64,000 nt of DNA from Arthrobacter sp. U41 (GTDB taxonomy: Bacteria > Actinomycetota > Actinomycetes > Actinomycetales > Micrococcaceae). The translations under genes and the position numbers were made by a program. The notes beneath the pieces are model-generated. The model had not been told where the DNA came from. It did not search any database and saw only the letters and a program-made list of their open reading frames with translations. Shown here piece after piece: positions 18,620 to 28,273 of the stretch. The DNA is taken from contig NZ_VEGI01000007.1 in NCBI RefSeq assembly GCF_007679325.1, forward strand, positions 124,001 to 188,000, read 5' to 3'. Numbering within the stretch: the stretch's first letter is position 1; every line of letters begins with the position of its first letter.

Positions 18620-20332
18620 CTAGATCCAGGACGGCATCCACATCCGGAACCGCCAATCCTGGTAGGAAATGGTCTCGGCGGTCCAGACCGGGTAGAAGAA
18701 CGCCGAGACCACCACGGCCGTGGCCACGAAGAGGGCCACGAGGAACAGGCCCGAACGCCGCCGCCACAGGGGATCCGTGCGCTGGCCCAGGACGAGGCCC
18801 AGGCAGTAGACGAGGGCCAGGACCAGGAACGGCTCGAAGGACACGGCGTAGAAGAAGAACATGGTGCGTTCCGGGTACAGGAACCAGGGGAGGTAGCCGG
18901 CCGCCACGCCCGCGAGGACAGCCCCCGCGCGCCAGTCGCGCCGCCCGGCCCACCACAAGAGCAGGACGCCGAGGCAGACGGCGGCGCCCCACCAGATCAC
19001 CGGGTTGCCGACGGAGAGGATGGCCGTTGTGCAGCTGGCCGTGTCGCACCCCGGGCTGCCCTGCTCGGGGGATTCGTAGAAGAAGGACGTGGGCCGGCCC
19101 AGCACCAGCCAGCTCCAGGCGCTGGCCTCGTACGGATGGTCCGAGCTGAGTCCCTGGTGGAACTTGTAGGCTTCCAGGTGGTAGTGCGCCAGGGACCGGA
19201 CGGCATCCGGCAGCCAGCCCCATTCCGCCGAGGGGACCGTCGCGGCCCAGTTCCGGAAGTACGCGTCCCGGGACCGGAACCAGCCGGTCCAGCTGGCGGC
19301 GTACACGAGGGCGGCCACCGGGACGATGCTGAGGAAGGCCGGAATCCCGTCCTTGAGGATTCCGCCGCTGATCCAGCCGTGGATGCCGGCGATCCGGCGC
19401 GCGCTCAGGTCCCAGAAGACCGTGAGCAGCCCGAAGACGGCCAGGAAGAACAGTGCTGACCACTTGGTGCCCACGGCCAGGCCCAAACAGACCCCGGCGG
19501 CAAGCCGCCACCAGCGGATCCCCAGCCAGGGGCCGGAGGCCAGCTGGAGCAGGCCGGGGCGTCCGTCCGGGGAGGCCGCGGCCTGCCGTCCGAGCCGCAC
19601 GGCGAGCCGGCGCCGGCCGTCGTCGCGGTCCATCAGCAGGGCGCCGAACGCGGCAAGGACCCAGAACATCAGGAAAATATCCAGCAGGGACGTCCGGGAC
19701 ATCACCAGGTGGTGGCCGTCCACGGCCAGCAGCACCCCCGCCACAGCCCCGAGGGTCAGCGAACGGAAGAGCTTCTGCGCGATCAGGGCCAGCAGGAAAA
19801 TGGACAGCGTGCCCGTCAGGGCCGCCCCGAACCTCCAGCCGAAGGGATTGTCCGGGCCGAAGAGCCACATGCCGGCGGCGATCATCCATTTCCCGACCGG
19901 CGGGTGGACGACGTACTCGGGGCTGTCCAGGAGCACCCCGGGGTTCCCGGCCACGAAGGCTTCGTTGGCTTTGTCCGGCCACGCCCGTTCATAGCCGCTG
20001 ACCAGGAAGGAGTAGCCGTCCTTGACGTAGTAGGTCTCATCGAAGACGAGGGTGCGGGGCGAATCCAGCCGGACGAAGCGCAGGACGCCGCCGAGGGCCG
20101 CGGTGATGGCCGGAATGAGCCAGAACCAGAGCCGGAGCGAGGGCGGGTAGTCCCGCCAGCTCCGGATATTGCCGATCAGCCGGTCCTTGAGGGCCTCGGG
20201 GGTGAACGCCTCCTCCGGGCGGCTGACCCAGCGGTGCCCCTCCAGGTTGCGTCCGGTGCGGGTGGCTGGGGGCGCCGATCCGGTGGAACCGGCCTCGACG
20301 TCCCGGGTGGGGGTCTGCGTCACGTTGCCCAT
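18620..20332 (-). CDS. dolichyl-phosphate-mannose--protein mannosyltransferase (Pmt family)
   Basis: Pmt enzymes transfer mannose from polyprenyl-phosphate-mannose to Ser/Thr of secreted proteins. The 570-aa protein starts at the ATG at 20332, preceded by AAAAGG. After a cytoplasmic N-terminus it has the first helix near residues 70-90 and the catalytic-loop motif SPRTLVFDETYYVKDGYSF with the essential Asp/Glu pair. About ten more helices follow, ending in YQDWRFRMWMPSWI, typical of the actinobacterial Rv1002c family. It is divergent from rsmI, with only 72 bp between starts, the same pairing as in mycobacteria. Confidence 0.93.
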   Translation of the reverse strand: MGNVTQTPTRDVEAGSTGSAPPATRTGRNLEGHRWVSRPEEAFTPEALKDRLIGNIRSWRDYPPSLRLWFWLIPAITAALGGVLRFVRLDSPRTLVFDETYYVKDGYSFLVSGYERAWPDKANEAFVAGNPGVLLDSPEYVVHPPVGKWMIAAGMWLFGPDNPFGWRFGAALTGTLSIFLLALIAQKLFRSLTLGAVAGVLLAVDGHHLVMSRTSLLDIFLMFWVLAAFGALLMDRDDGRRRLAVRLGRQAAASPDGRPGLLQLASGPWLGIRWWRLAAGVCLGLAVGTKWSALFFLAVFGLLTVFWDLSARRIAGIHGWISGGILKDGIPAFLSIVPVAALVYAASWTGWFRSRDAYFRNWAATVPSAEWGWLPDAVRSLAHYHLEAYKFHQGLSSDHPYEASAWSWLVLGRPTSFFYESPEQGSPGCDTASCTTAILSVGNPVIWWGAAVCLGVLLLWWAGRRDWRAGAVLAGVAAGYLPWFLYPERTMFFFYAVSFEPFLVLALVYCLGLVLGQRTDPLWRRRSGLFLVALFVATAVVVSAFFYPVWTAETISYQDWRFRMWMPSWI

Positions 20333-20404
20333 GCTACCTTTTGCGGCTGTGCTCCTCCGCCCGGTTCGTCGGCCCGCGGCCCGGCCCCGCAGTAGGCTGG
20401 TCCT

Positions 20405-21340
20405 GTGGATCCTAAACTCAGCACTGCCCCGAAACCGTCCGGCGACAACCCGGGCCCGGCGGACGACGTCGAGGATTCCGGTCCGGGGCCGGTTCCCCAG
20501 GGCGGCGGACCCGGACGGATCGTGCTGGCGGCGACCCCCATCGGCAACGCCGGAGACGCCACCTACCGGCTGATCGAGCTGCTGACGACGGCGGATATCG
20601 TCGCCGCCGAGGACACCCGGCGGCTGCACCGCCTGGTCCAGAACCTGGGCGTCACCGTGGCCGGCCGGATCATCAGCTACCACGAGCACAACGAGGCCGC
20701 CAAGACCGGCGAACTCCTGGACCAGGTACGCGGCGGCAAGACCCTCGTCATGGTGACCGATGCCGGCATGCCGTCCGTCTCGGACCCGGGCTTTCGCCTG
20801 GTCGAAGGGGCCGTGGCCGCCGGGCTGACGGTCACCGCCGCACCCGGACCGTCCGCGGTACTCACCGCCCTCGCGCTCTCGGGGCTGCCGACCGACCGGT
20901 TCTGCTTCGAGGGATTCCTGCCCCGCAAAGCCGGCGAACGGTCCTCCCGCCTGGCGGATCTCGACGCCGAACGCCGCACCATGATCTTCTTTGAGGCGCC
21001 GCACCGGCTGGAACCGATGCTCCGGGCGCTCCGTGAGCGGTTCGGCGCGGACCGACGCGCCGCCGTATGCCGGGAACTGACCAAGACCTACGAAGAGGTC
21101 ATCCGCGGCACCCTGCGTGAGCTGTTGGAGTGGGCCGAATCAAACGAGGTCCGCGGCGAGATCGCCGTCGTGGTGGGCGGCGCCCCGGAACGGGAACCGG
21201 GCAAGCCGGAAGACCACGTGGCAGACGTCAACGCGCTGATCGCGCAGGGCATCCGGCTCAAGGAGGCCGTCGCGGCCGTGGCGGAGGACGCCAAGGTCAG
21301 TAAGCGGGAGCTGTATTCCGCCGTGCTCGCGGCCCGGTAG
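20405..21340 (+). CDS. rsmI: 16S rRNA (cytidine(1402)-2'-O)-methyltransferase
   Basis: RsmI methylates the 2'-O of C1402 in the 16S decoding centre using SAM. The 311-aa protein has the tetrapyrrole-methylase fold motifs RIVLAATPIGNAGDATYRLI near residue 38, AAEDTRRLHRL, MVTDAGMPSVSDPG, and EGFLPRK. The first 37 residues are a Pro/Gly/Asp-rich extension, so a later start is possible. I kept the GTG at 20405 because no better start with a ribosome-binding site precedes the core. RsmA, a second 16S methylase, is encoded about 10 kb downstream. Confidence 0.94.
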   Translation: MDPKLSTAPKPSGDNPGPADDVEDSGPGPVPQGGGPGRIVLAATPIGNAGDATYRLIELLTTADIVAAEDTRRLHRLVQNLGVTVAGRIISYHEHNEAAKTGELLDQVRGGKTLVMVTDAGMPSVSDPGFRLVEGAVAAGLTVTAAPGPSAVLTALALSGLPTDRFCFEGFLPRKAGERSSRLADLDAERRTMIFFEAPHRLEPMLRALRERFGADRRAAVCRELTKTYEEVIRGTLRELLEWAESNEVRGEIAVVVGGAPEREPGKPEDHVADVNALIAQGIRLKEAVAAVAEDAKVSKRELYSAVLAAR

Positions 21341-21374
21341 CGTCCCGGTAGGCACCGCAGGCCGCCCGTAGCGC

Positions 21375-21400
21375 GTTCGCTGTGCAGCTGCACAGCGAAC
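21375..21400. repeat. 26-bp perfect palindrome after rsmI
   Basis: GTTCGCTGTGCAG is followed directly by its reverse complement, with no spacer. There is no T-tract, so it is not a classical terminator. It lies 35 bp after rsmI and 144 bp before the dehydrogenase start and could be an operator or a processing hairpin. Confidence 0.8.
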
Positions 21401-21543
21401 CCCCGGCCGTGTAGTGCGGGGATGCGTAGACAGCCCGAAGAATACAGCAGTACCGTGGCAGTAAATCCAGCGCTTCTGAATGGTCATTTGGACAGTGCTG
21501 AATCCCATCCCATTCACCCGAACCGCTGACGAGGGAGTCAACC

Positions 21544-23043
21544 GTGACTGTAACTGCCCAGCCCATTGTTACCGCGGAGCGCGAGCGCGCCCTGCTGGCC
21601 TCTGTTCCCACAGGTCTGCTCATCGACGGCCAGTGGCGTCCGGCCGCGTCCGGCAAGACCTTCGACGTGGAGGATCCCTCGACCGGCAAAGTCCTGTTGA
21701 GCCTTGCCGATGCCGGACCGGAGGACGGGGCGGCGGCACTGGATGCCGCGGCCGCCGCGCAGGATTCCTGGGCGAAGGTCCCGCCGCGGGAGCGCGGGGA
21801 AATCCTGCGCCGCGCCTTTGAACTGGTGACCGGGCGTGCGGAGGACTTCGCGCTGCTGATGACGCTGGAGATGGGCAAGCCGCTGGCCGAGGCCCGCGGC
21901 GAGGTCACCTACGGTGCGGAGTTCCTGCGCTGGTTCTCCGAAGAGGCCGTCCGCGCCTTCGGCCGCTACTCGGTGTCCCCGGACGGGAAGTCCCGCCTGC
22001 TGGTGACGAAAAAGCCTGTGGGCCCCTGCCTGCTGATCACACCGTGGAACTTCCCGCTGGCGATGGCCACCCGCAAGGTGGCGCCCGCAGTGGCCGCCGG
22101 CTGCACCATGGTGCTGAAGTCCGCGAACCTGACCCCGCTGACGTCCCAGCTGTTCGCGGCCGTGATGGTGGAGGCCGGACTGCCGGCCGGTGTGCTGAAC
22201 CTGATCCCGACGTCCACGGCCGGGGCCACCACGGGTCCGTTGATCAAGGATTCCCGGCTCCGCAAGCTCTCCTTCACCGGCTCCACCGAGGTGGGCCGCC
22301 GGCTGCTCTCGGACGCGTCGGAGACGGTCCTGCGGACGTCGATGGAGCTCGGCGGGAACGCCCCGTTCGTGGTGTTTGAGGACGCCGACGTCGATGCCGC
22401 CGTCGCCGGGGCGATGCTGGCGAAGCTGCGGAACATGGGCGAAGCCTGCACCGCGGCGAACCGGTTCATTGTCCACGAATCGGTCGCGGATGAGTTCGCG
22501 GAGAAGTTCGCTGCCAAGATGGCCGGCATGACGACGGCCCGGGGCACCGAGGCCGAGTCCAAGGTGGGTCCGCTGATCGATGCGAAGAGCCGGGACAAGG
22601 TCCACGAGCTCGTCTCCGACGCCGTATCCGCCGGCGCGGTCGCGGTGATCGGCGGCGCCGCGGTGGACGGTCCGGGCTACTTCTACCAGCCCACCATCCT
22701 CAAAGGTGTCACCGAGGGCACCCGGATCCTGTCCGAGGAGATCTTCGGGCCCGTCGCGCCGATCATCACCTTCGACACCGAGGATGAGGCGGTCCGGCTG
22801 GCGAACAACACAGAGTACGGACTGGTCGCCTACGTCTTTACGAAGGACCTCAACCGGGGCATCCGGATGGGCGAACGCCTGGAGACCGGCATGCTGGGCC
22901 TGAACGCCGGTGTGGTCTCCAACGCCGCGGCACCCTTCGGCGGGGTCAAGCAGTCAGGACTGGGCCGGGAAGGCGGCCTCGAGGGCATCGAGGAATACCT
23001 CTACACCCAGTACATCGGCATCGCCGACCCCTACGCCGGCTAA
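21544..23043 (+). CDS. NAD(P)-dependent succinate-semialdehyde dehydrogenase
   Basis: This aldehyde dehydrogenase oxidises succinate semialdehyde to succinate, the last step of GABA and related catabolism. The 499-aa protein has the general-base Glu268 in MELGGNAPF and the catalytic Cys302 in GEACTAANRF, plus LITPWNFPLAMATRK and the C-terminal QSGLGREGGLEGIEEY typical of the GabD branch. The start is GTG 21544 with GAGGGAG upstream. No gabT lies beside it, so the in vivo substrate could be a related semialdehyde. It is convergent with the transglutaminase-like gene. Confidence 0.9.
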   Translation: MTVTAQPIVTAERERALLASVPTGLLIDGQWRPAASGKTFDVEDPSTGKVLLSLADAGPEDGAAALDAAAAAQDSWAKVPPRERGEILRRAFELVTGRAEDFALLMTLEMGKPLAEARGEVTYGAEFLRWFSEEAVRAFGRYSVSPDGKSRLLVTKKPVGPCLLITPWNFPLAMATRKVAPAVAAGCTMVLKSANLTPLTSQLFAAVMVEAGLPAGVLNLIPTSTAGATTGPLIKDSRLRKLSFTGSTEVGRRLLSDASETVLRTSMELGGNAPFVVFEDADVDAAVAGAMLAKLRNMGEACTAANRFIVHESVADEFAEKFAAKMAGMTTARGTEAESKVGPLIDAKSRDKVHELVSDAVSAGAVAVIGGAAVDGPGYFYQPTILKGVTEGTRILSEEIFGPVAPIITFDTEDEAVRLANNTEYGLVAYVFTKDLNRGIRMGERLETGMLGLNAGVVSNAAAPFGGVKQSGLGREGGLEGIEEYLYTQYIGIADPYAG

Positions 23044-23053
23044 GAACCCAACC

Positions 23054-23088
23054 GGCTGCGCCGGACCTGCCTCAGCTCCGGCGCAGCC
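23054..23088. terminator. hairpin between convergent genes
   Basis: A 12-bp perfect stem (23054-23065 with 23077-23088, arm GGCTGCGCCGGA) lies just after the dehydrogenase stop. It overlaps the last codons of the minus-strand transglutaminase gene. It lacks a T-tract. Confidence 0.5.
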
Positions 23089-25657
23089 AGCTTCCCCGAC
23101 GCACCCGGTTAGCCGCCCCGCGGGTCTTTGACCAGCCACTCGCGAGACCGTGGCGGGTGCGCTGTACTGCGCGGCGGGCGGCACGGAACGGGGCCGCCGC
23201 GGCACGCCGCCAGGCGGCCATGAGGGAGGGCGGCAGCCATACCGCGCGGAACCGCACCAGCAGCCCGGCATGGGCCCTCAGCGTGGAACGGACCACTTCG
23301 ATCCGGTGAGCGGCCGGTGACCCCGCGCTTCCCGCAGCACCGGCCCCGCCCGCAGCTTTCGCACGGCCCGGGGTGCCGGCGCCGTCGGCCCCGGGGGACG
23401 GGCGGCCGTATTGCCGCTGTTCGAAGTCCGCCGTAAGGACCCTGACGGCCTGGTGGCCGGGCGCGTCAATGCCAAGCGGTTCCCCGAGGGCGCCCGAGAG
23501 GCGCAGCCTGTCGGAGAAATGACGGGGCGTCTCGCTGGTCCGCGGCGCGACGCCGTAGTCCATGGCGAGGTCGCGCAGCTCGGCCCAGGCCTGCAGGGCT
23601 GCCACGCTGTCGCCCCCGGCACCGTTCAGCCGGCGGCGGCGCACTGCGGTGCGCGCCAGCTGCGGCGACGCCAGCAGCAGGCCGAGGACCAGCACGCCCC
23701 CGGCGGAATACAGCACGGGCAGCCACCGGCTGCCCGCGTCCGCCGTAGCGTCCGCGCCCGGGACCGGCAGCGGCGCCGCAGTGGGCTGCGGTGCGGGGTT
23801 GGGGCTGACGCTCGGCAGGAGGCCGTCGTTGTTTTCGTTTGTGCTGGCGCCGCCGGGGGACTGGGCCTCCGTGGCATAGGCCGGCACCACACCGCGTGAC
23901 GGGGTGGGTTCGAACGCCACCCAGCCCAGTCCCTGGAAATAGAGTTCCGGCCAGGCATGGGCGTCACGCGCATCGACCTCGTACTCCGGCAGGGCGCCCT
24001 GGCCCCCGATCGACACCGTGGCGCCAGTGGGCCGTCCCGGGGCATAGCCGACGGCGATCCGGCTGGGGATGCCTTCCAGCCGGGCCATTACCGCCATGGC
24101 CGACGCGAAATGGATGCAGTATCCGCTCTTCTGGGTCAGGAAGTCCGCCAGCACGGACAAGCCATTGCCGTCATAGCCGCCCTGTACCGGGGACTGCAGC
24201 GAATAGGAAAATTCGACCGAGCGCAGGTATCGCTGGATGGCCAGGGCCTGGGCGTAGGGAGTGGAGCTTCCCGCGGTCACGGTCTCAGCGGTCCTCCGCA
24301 CGATCTCCGGGACGTTGGCCGGCGCCCGGGTGAACTGCTCGGGGACACCCTGCACCGACCCGGTGGCCTCGGCCAGCAGGTCCGGGGTGAGCTGAGGGGA
24401 GGCGGAGAGCACCACGTACTGCTGGTCGCGGGAGTTTGTGTCGACCCCCTTGATGCTCAGTGTGGCCGGGTCCCAGCTCCAGCGGCCGTTGAGGCCGTTG
24501 ACGGCTTCCGGGGCGTAAGGCACGGGCAGATAGGGGCTGGTGAACTGGCCGGTGTTGACCGCGGTGACCACCCGGACCTCGGTGGCGGCGGACTCGAAGC
24601 CCGAATCCATCCGGCCCGTGCCCAGGCGGCGGGTGTCGTTGCGGTCATCCGGCGCCCAGTTGTCACCGTTGAAACTGTCCACGGTCACGGAGCGCAGGTA
24701 CGGGGTGCTTGGGGCGTTGGTGGCAAACGTGATCCGGCCGTCCCCGGTGGGGGCCCGGAGGCTGTTGCCCAGGCTGATCATCGGGTTGAGCCCCGAGGCC
24801 GTGCCGAACGGATTCAGCCGCGAGCCCTGCGGGAACGTTCCCTGGTCGAATCCCGGGATCACGAGCTGCAGCAACAGAGTGAGTGTCAGCGCCACGGCAC
24901 CGGTCAGGGCGCCGCGGCGGAACTGGCCCGGGTTCCGGGCGGTGTCCGCGCCGGTCCGCGGGTCGGGGGCGAACCAGTGGCTGCAGCCGAGGATCAGGAG
25001 GTAGCCGGCCGTGGCCGCAGCGAAACCGGCCACGCCGACGCTCTGCGGCTTGATCATGGCGGGAACGATGAGGATGGCGAGGATTCCGAGGCCGCTCGTG
25101 GCCGGCAGGGCCAGGGGATAGGCGAGCGCATCGACCAGGATCACCAGCAGCCCCAAAGCGGCGCAGATCAGCAGGACGATCCCGGCGTTGGGGGCCACCG
25201 GGGCGCTTTCCGCCAGGACGGTTTCGCTGGCCCGGCGCAGGTAACGCCCCAGCTGCGCCAGGGTGTCGCCGGAAGGAAGGAAGCCCAGGATGCTGCTGGA
25301 GCGGAAGAAAGTGAACGTCAGGATCAGCACGAGCGCAGCCAGCGCACCGGCCGTCACGAACACGCTGCGCCACCGGAGAGCCCGGAGCCCGGCCATGGTG
25401 AGGGCCACGGTGAGGACCGTCGAGAGGACAGGGGAGTACCAGGCCCAGCCGCGCAGCACGCCGTTGAGGCTCAGCGCGGCACCGGCGACGGCGACTGCCA
25501 CCGCGAGGGCCATGAACCATGGTTGCGCGCCCACCTTCGACGACGCCTTCCCGGTCCCCGGGAAGGAACCCTGCGGCGCGGCGGAGGAGCCGCCGGCCGG
25601 TGAAGCCCCCGACGGGCCCGCATGCGGGCCCGCGCTGCGCTGCGGTGTCAGTGTCAT
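23072..25657 (-). CDS. TgpA-type transglutaminase-like membrane protein (DUF3488/DUF4129)
   Basis: The 861-aa protein starts at the ATG at 25657, which overlaps the DUF58 stop by 4 nt. It has a block of about seven N-terminal membrane helices (DUF3488/TgpA_N) and an extracytoplasmic transglutaminase core with Cys in KSGYCIHFASAMAVMARLEG and His/Asp in DARDAHAWPELYFQGLGW. One more helix and a cytoplasmic DUF4129-like C-terminus follow. TgpA proteins sit in moxR-DUF58 clusters and act at the outer membrane surface; the amide or protease chemistry here is unproven. The catalytic residues look intact. A long continuation of the frame to 26266 is only an out-of-frame reading of the DUF58 gene. Confidence 0.9.
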   Translation of the reverse strand: MTLTPQRSAGPHAGPSGASPAGGSSAAPQGSFPGTGKASSKVGAQPWFMALAVAVAVAGAALSLNGVLRGWAWYSPVLSTVLTVALTMAGLRALRWRSVFVTAGALAALVLILTFTFFRSSSILGFLPSGDTLAQLGRYLRRASETVLAESAPVAPNAGIVLLICAALGLLVILVDALAYPLALPATSGLGILAILIVPAMIKPQSVGVAGFAAATAGYLLILGCSHWFAPDPRTGADTARNPGQFRRGALTGAVALTLTLLLQLVIPGFDQGTFPQGSRLNPFGTASGLNPMISLGNSLRAPTGDGRITFATNAPSTPYLRSVTVDSFNGDNWAPDDRNDTRRLGTGRMDSGFESAATEVRVVTAVNTGQFTSPYLPVPYAPEAVNGLNGRWSWDPATLSIKGVDTNSRDQQYVVLSASPQLTPDLLAEATGSVQGVPEQFTRAPANVPEIVRRTAETVTAGSSTPYAQALAIQRYLRSVEFSYSLQSPVQGGYDGNGLSVLADFLTQKSGYCIHFASAMAVMARLEGIPSRIAVGYAPGRPTGATVSIGGQGALPEYEVDARDAHAWPELYFQGLGWVAFEPTPSRGVVPAYATEAQSPGGASTNENNDGLLPSVSPNPAPQPTAAPLPVPGADATADAGSRWLPVLYSAGGVLVLGLLLASPQLARTAVRRRRLNGAGGDSVAALQAWAELRDLAMDYGVAPRTSETPRHFSDRLRLSGALGEPLGIDAPGHQAVRVLTADFEQRQYGRPSPGADGAGTPGRAKAAGGAGAAGSAGSPAAHRIEVVRSTLRAHAGLLVRFRAVWLPPSLMAAWRRAAAAPFRAARRAVQRTRHGLASGWSKTRGAANRVRRGSWLRRS

Positions 25658-27111
25658 CGCCGGGCCCCTGATCCGCGCCGCACATCGGGGGCGGCTGCCA
25701 GCGGCGCGGCGCCGTCCGCGTCGAAGGCCGCCCACGCTGCGGGCAGCGGCGATGCCGGGGTGACGGCGACGGCCCGCCAGCCGCCGAGCCGGAGCGTCTC
25801 GAGCACACCCTCGAGTTCCTGGAGCCGCTCCGCGATGACCAGCGCAAAGGCGTTCGCGGTGAAGCCGGCAGCCGGGGTCAGCGCCCGGGCCTCGGCCGGC
25901 GTGAGATTTCCGAGGATCGCCAGGATGGGACCGCGCATGCGGTGGGCCGCCAGTTTGTCCATCAGCCGGTCGTCGAACGGCTGCGGGCCGCCCTCCCCTC
26001 CGGAGGGGTGGCGGCCGGAAGCCCGGGAGGAGGAGGAGGACTCCCTGGCATCCCTGCGGCCGTGGTGGTGGCCGGTGAGCTGGATCGCTGCGAGGCTCTC
26101 GGCGATCGACTGCAGGCCGGACGTGCCGATGTACTCTTCGGCCTCCGGCTCGGGGGCGGAGGGCGAGTGCTGGAAGGCGGGCTCCCCGGCGGCGTCGAGG
26201 AAGCGCAGCGCGTAGTTGCGTTCGGCGAGATGTGCGCCGATGGACATCGCGGCTGTCACCGCCCACTCGAACGTGTCGCTGGTGACGAGCTCGTGGCCGT
26301 CGGGGCCGGCTGCGCCGCGGTGTGAGGTCCCGCCGGCGGAGAACGCGCCCCGGGTGAAGGCTGCCAGCCGCTGGTCCAGGATGATGGTCGCTTCCGGAGT
26401 AGTGACGGACTCCTCCTGGCGGACCATCAGCTGCCCGTGCCGTGCAGTCGCCGCCCAGTGCACCCGGCGCATCGGATCACCGTGACGGTATTCCCGGGTC
26501 ATGACGTCGTCGTCGCTCGGGTTGGCGCGGATGCGCGTTGCGGTAACGCCGTCGTGTCCCCTGGCCCCGGCCAGCCCGGTGACGGGGAGTTCGACGGCGG
26601 CGGGCGTCACGGTGAGGATGTCGCCGTCGTCGATGGCGTGGCGGTGCAGCGACAGCCCGAAGGGGTCGCTGAACTCGGCCGTGACCGGGCCGATGACGAA
26701 CTGGCCGCGTTTCGCGGAGCGCAGATGGTACTCATAGCGGCTCGTCCCGCCCGTGGCAGAACGCGCCGGGAACCGGAACACCGGGGATTCCCCGAACCGG
26801 GCGGGCAGCCGCTCCTCCATAAGGGCATGGCCGGATCCCAGGCCGGTCCGGGCGACGGCCAGCCGGACCGTGGCCGTTGCCGCCGTCTCGACGCTGGCGG
26901 GACTGAATTCCCGGTAGACCTGAAAATTCGGCTTGAGCACCCGGGTTCCGGCCAGCGCGAGCAACGGCAGGACAAGCAGCAGGACGGCCAGCGTCAGCAG
27001 GTCCCGGCGTCCCATCACCTGGGCCGCGAGGAGGAAGACCGTACCCGCGCCGAGCAGGCCCCAGCCGCGGCTCGTGAAAATGTGCCTCGGGAACCGGTCA
27101 ATCAGCGCCAC
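25654..27111 (-). CDS. DUF58 domain-containing protein
   Basis: The 485-aa product has two adjacent N-terminal membrane helices (about residues 13-55), a beta-rich middle, and the DUF58 signature TREYRHGDPMRRVHWAATAR near residue 240. A von Willebrand A-like C-terminal half follows. Such proteins are partners of MoxR AAA+ ATPases. I chose the GTG at 27111, preceded by AGGGGTGG and 13 nt after the moxR stop; the open frame to 27462 is antisense-like Arg/Pro-rich sequence inside moxR. It lies between moxR and tgpA in one operon. Confidence 0.9.
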   Translation of the reverse strand: MALIDRFPRHIFTSRGWGLLGAGTVFLLAAQVMGRRDLLTLAVLLLVLPLLALAGTRVLKPNFQVYREFSPASVETAATATVRLAVARTGLGSGHALMEERLPARFGESPVFRFPARSATGGTSRYEYHLRSAKRGQFVIGPVTAEFSDPFGLSLHRHAIDDGDILTVTPAAVELPVTGLAGARGHDGVTATRIRANPSDDDVMTREYRHGDPMRRVHWAATARHGQLMVRQEESVTTPEATIILDQRLAAFTRGAFSAGGTSHRGAAGPDGHELVTSDTFEWAVTAAMSIGAHLAERNYALRFLDAAGEPAFQHSPSAPEPEAEEYIGTSGLQSIAESLAAIQLTGHHHGRRDARESSSSSRASGRHPSGGEGGPQPFDDRLMDKLAAHRMRGPILAILGNLTPAEARALTPAAGFTANAFALVIAERLQELEGVLETLRLGGWRAVAVTPASPLPAAWAAFDADGAAPLAAAPDVRRGSGARR

Positions 27112-27124
27112 GGCCGGGCCACCC

Positions 27125-28273
27125 CTAGCGGCGGTCCGGCAGTGTGGCAGCCGGGGCCGCGGCAACCCTGCCACCGGCGGCATGTCCGGCCGGTGATGCC
27201 GGAGCCGCCGCCATTTCCGGGCTGACCGGGATCTTCGCCAAAACGGCGCGGATAACGCTCTGGGCGGTCTCGCCCGTGCTCGCGGCTTTGCGGTCCAGGA
27301 TGATCCGGTGGGCCAGAACGGCTTCGGCGACGCTGACGACGTCGTCCGGCAGCACATAGTCCCGGCCCTCCAGGGCGGCCGTGGCTTTGGCCGCCCGCAG
27401 CAGCTGGAGCATGGACCGGGGGCTCGCGCCGAGCCGGAGCAGCCCGCTGTCCCGCGTCGCACGGCCCAGGGCCACGGTGTACTCCTTGATCGACCGGGAG
27501 ACGTAGACCTGCCTCACCGTGGCGATCATGGAGGCGACCTCACTGGCGGTGACGACGGCGGTGACTTTAGTCAGCGGCGACGTCGCTTGGTGTGTTTCCA
27601 GCATTTCCATCTCGGCGTCTTTGTCCGGGTAGCCCATGGAGATCCGCGCCATGAACCGGTCCCGCTGCGCCTCCGGGAGCGGGTAGGTCCCCTCCATTTC
27701 AATCGGGTTCTGCGTGGCCACCACCATAAAAGGCTCATCGAGTTTGTAGGACTTGCCGTCCACGGTGACCTGGTGTTCTTCCATGCATTCCAGCAGGGCC
27801 GACTGCGTTTTGGCCGAGGCACGGTTGATTTCGTCCCCAATGACGATATTCGCGAACACCGCACCGGGCCGGAACTCAAAGGACCGGGACGCCTGGTTGT
27901 AGATGGACACGCCCGTGACATCGGACGGGAGCAGATCAGGCGTGAACTGGATCCGGCTCACCGAACAGTCGATGGTGCGCGCGAGAGTCTTCGCGAGGAG
28001 TGTTTTACCCACTCCGGGGACGTCCTCCAGGAGCAGGTGGCCCTGTGCCAGCAGCACGGTAAGGGCCAGTTTGGCCGCTTCCGCCTTGCCATCGATCACC
28101 GTGTTGATGGCGGTCAGGATGCGCTCGCTGGCGGAGCTGAACGCTTCCGCGTCCATGGCCACGGGTGGCTGGGCCGCGCGCCGGGTCCCGGGAAGCCCGG
28201 TCACGGCGGAGCCTTCCCGGAGGTTCTGGCCCTCGGGGAGGGCTTCGTCTAGGGAGGTGCGGTGGTAGTCCAT
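27125..28273 (-). CDS. MoxR family AAA+ ATPase
   Basis: MoxR ATPases act as chaperones for assembling metal centres or membrane complexes, usually with DUF58 partners. The 382-aa protein has Walker A DVPGVGKTLLAKTLA near residue 83, Walker B IVIGDEINRA near 146, and the sensor-1 region ATQNPIEMEGTYPLPEAQ. The lid domain follows, then an Ala/Pro-rich tail after residue 360. The ATG at 28273 is preceded by GAAAGG. It heads the moxR-DUF58-tgpA operon. Confidence 0.95.
   Translation of the reverse strand: MDYHRTSLDEALPEGQNLREGSAVTGLPGTRRAAQPPVAMDAEAFSSASERILTAINTVIDGKAEAAKLALTVLLAQGHLLLEDVPGVGKTLLAKTLARTIDCSVSRIQFTPDLLPSDVTGVSIYNQASRSFEFRPGAVFANIVIGDEINRASAKTQSALLECMEEHQVTVDGKSYKLDEPFMVVATQNPIEMEGTYPLPEAQRDRFMARISMGYPDKDAEMEMLETHQATSPLTKVTAVVTASEVASMIATVRQVYVSRSIKEYTVALGRATRDSGLLRLGASPRSMLQLLRAAKATAALEGRDYVLPDDVVSVAEAVLAHRIILDRKAASTGETAQSVIRAVLAKIPVSPEMAAAPASPAGHAAGGRVAAAPAATLPDRR

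Noticed and set aside
17491-19149. Plus-strand frame of about 552 codons
   Set aside because: It is antisense to the acyl-CoA ligase and Pmt genes, with shadow-type composition.
23957-25603. Plus-strand frame of about 548 codons
   Set aside because: It is antisense to the transglutaminase-like gene with intact catalytic motifs.
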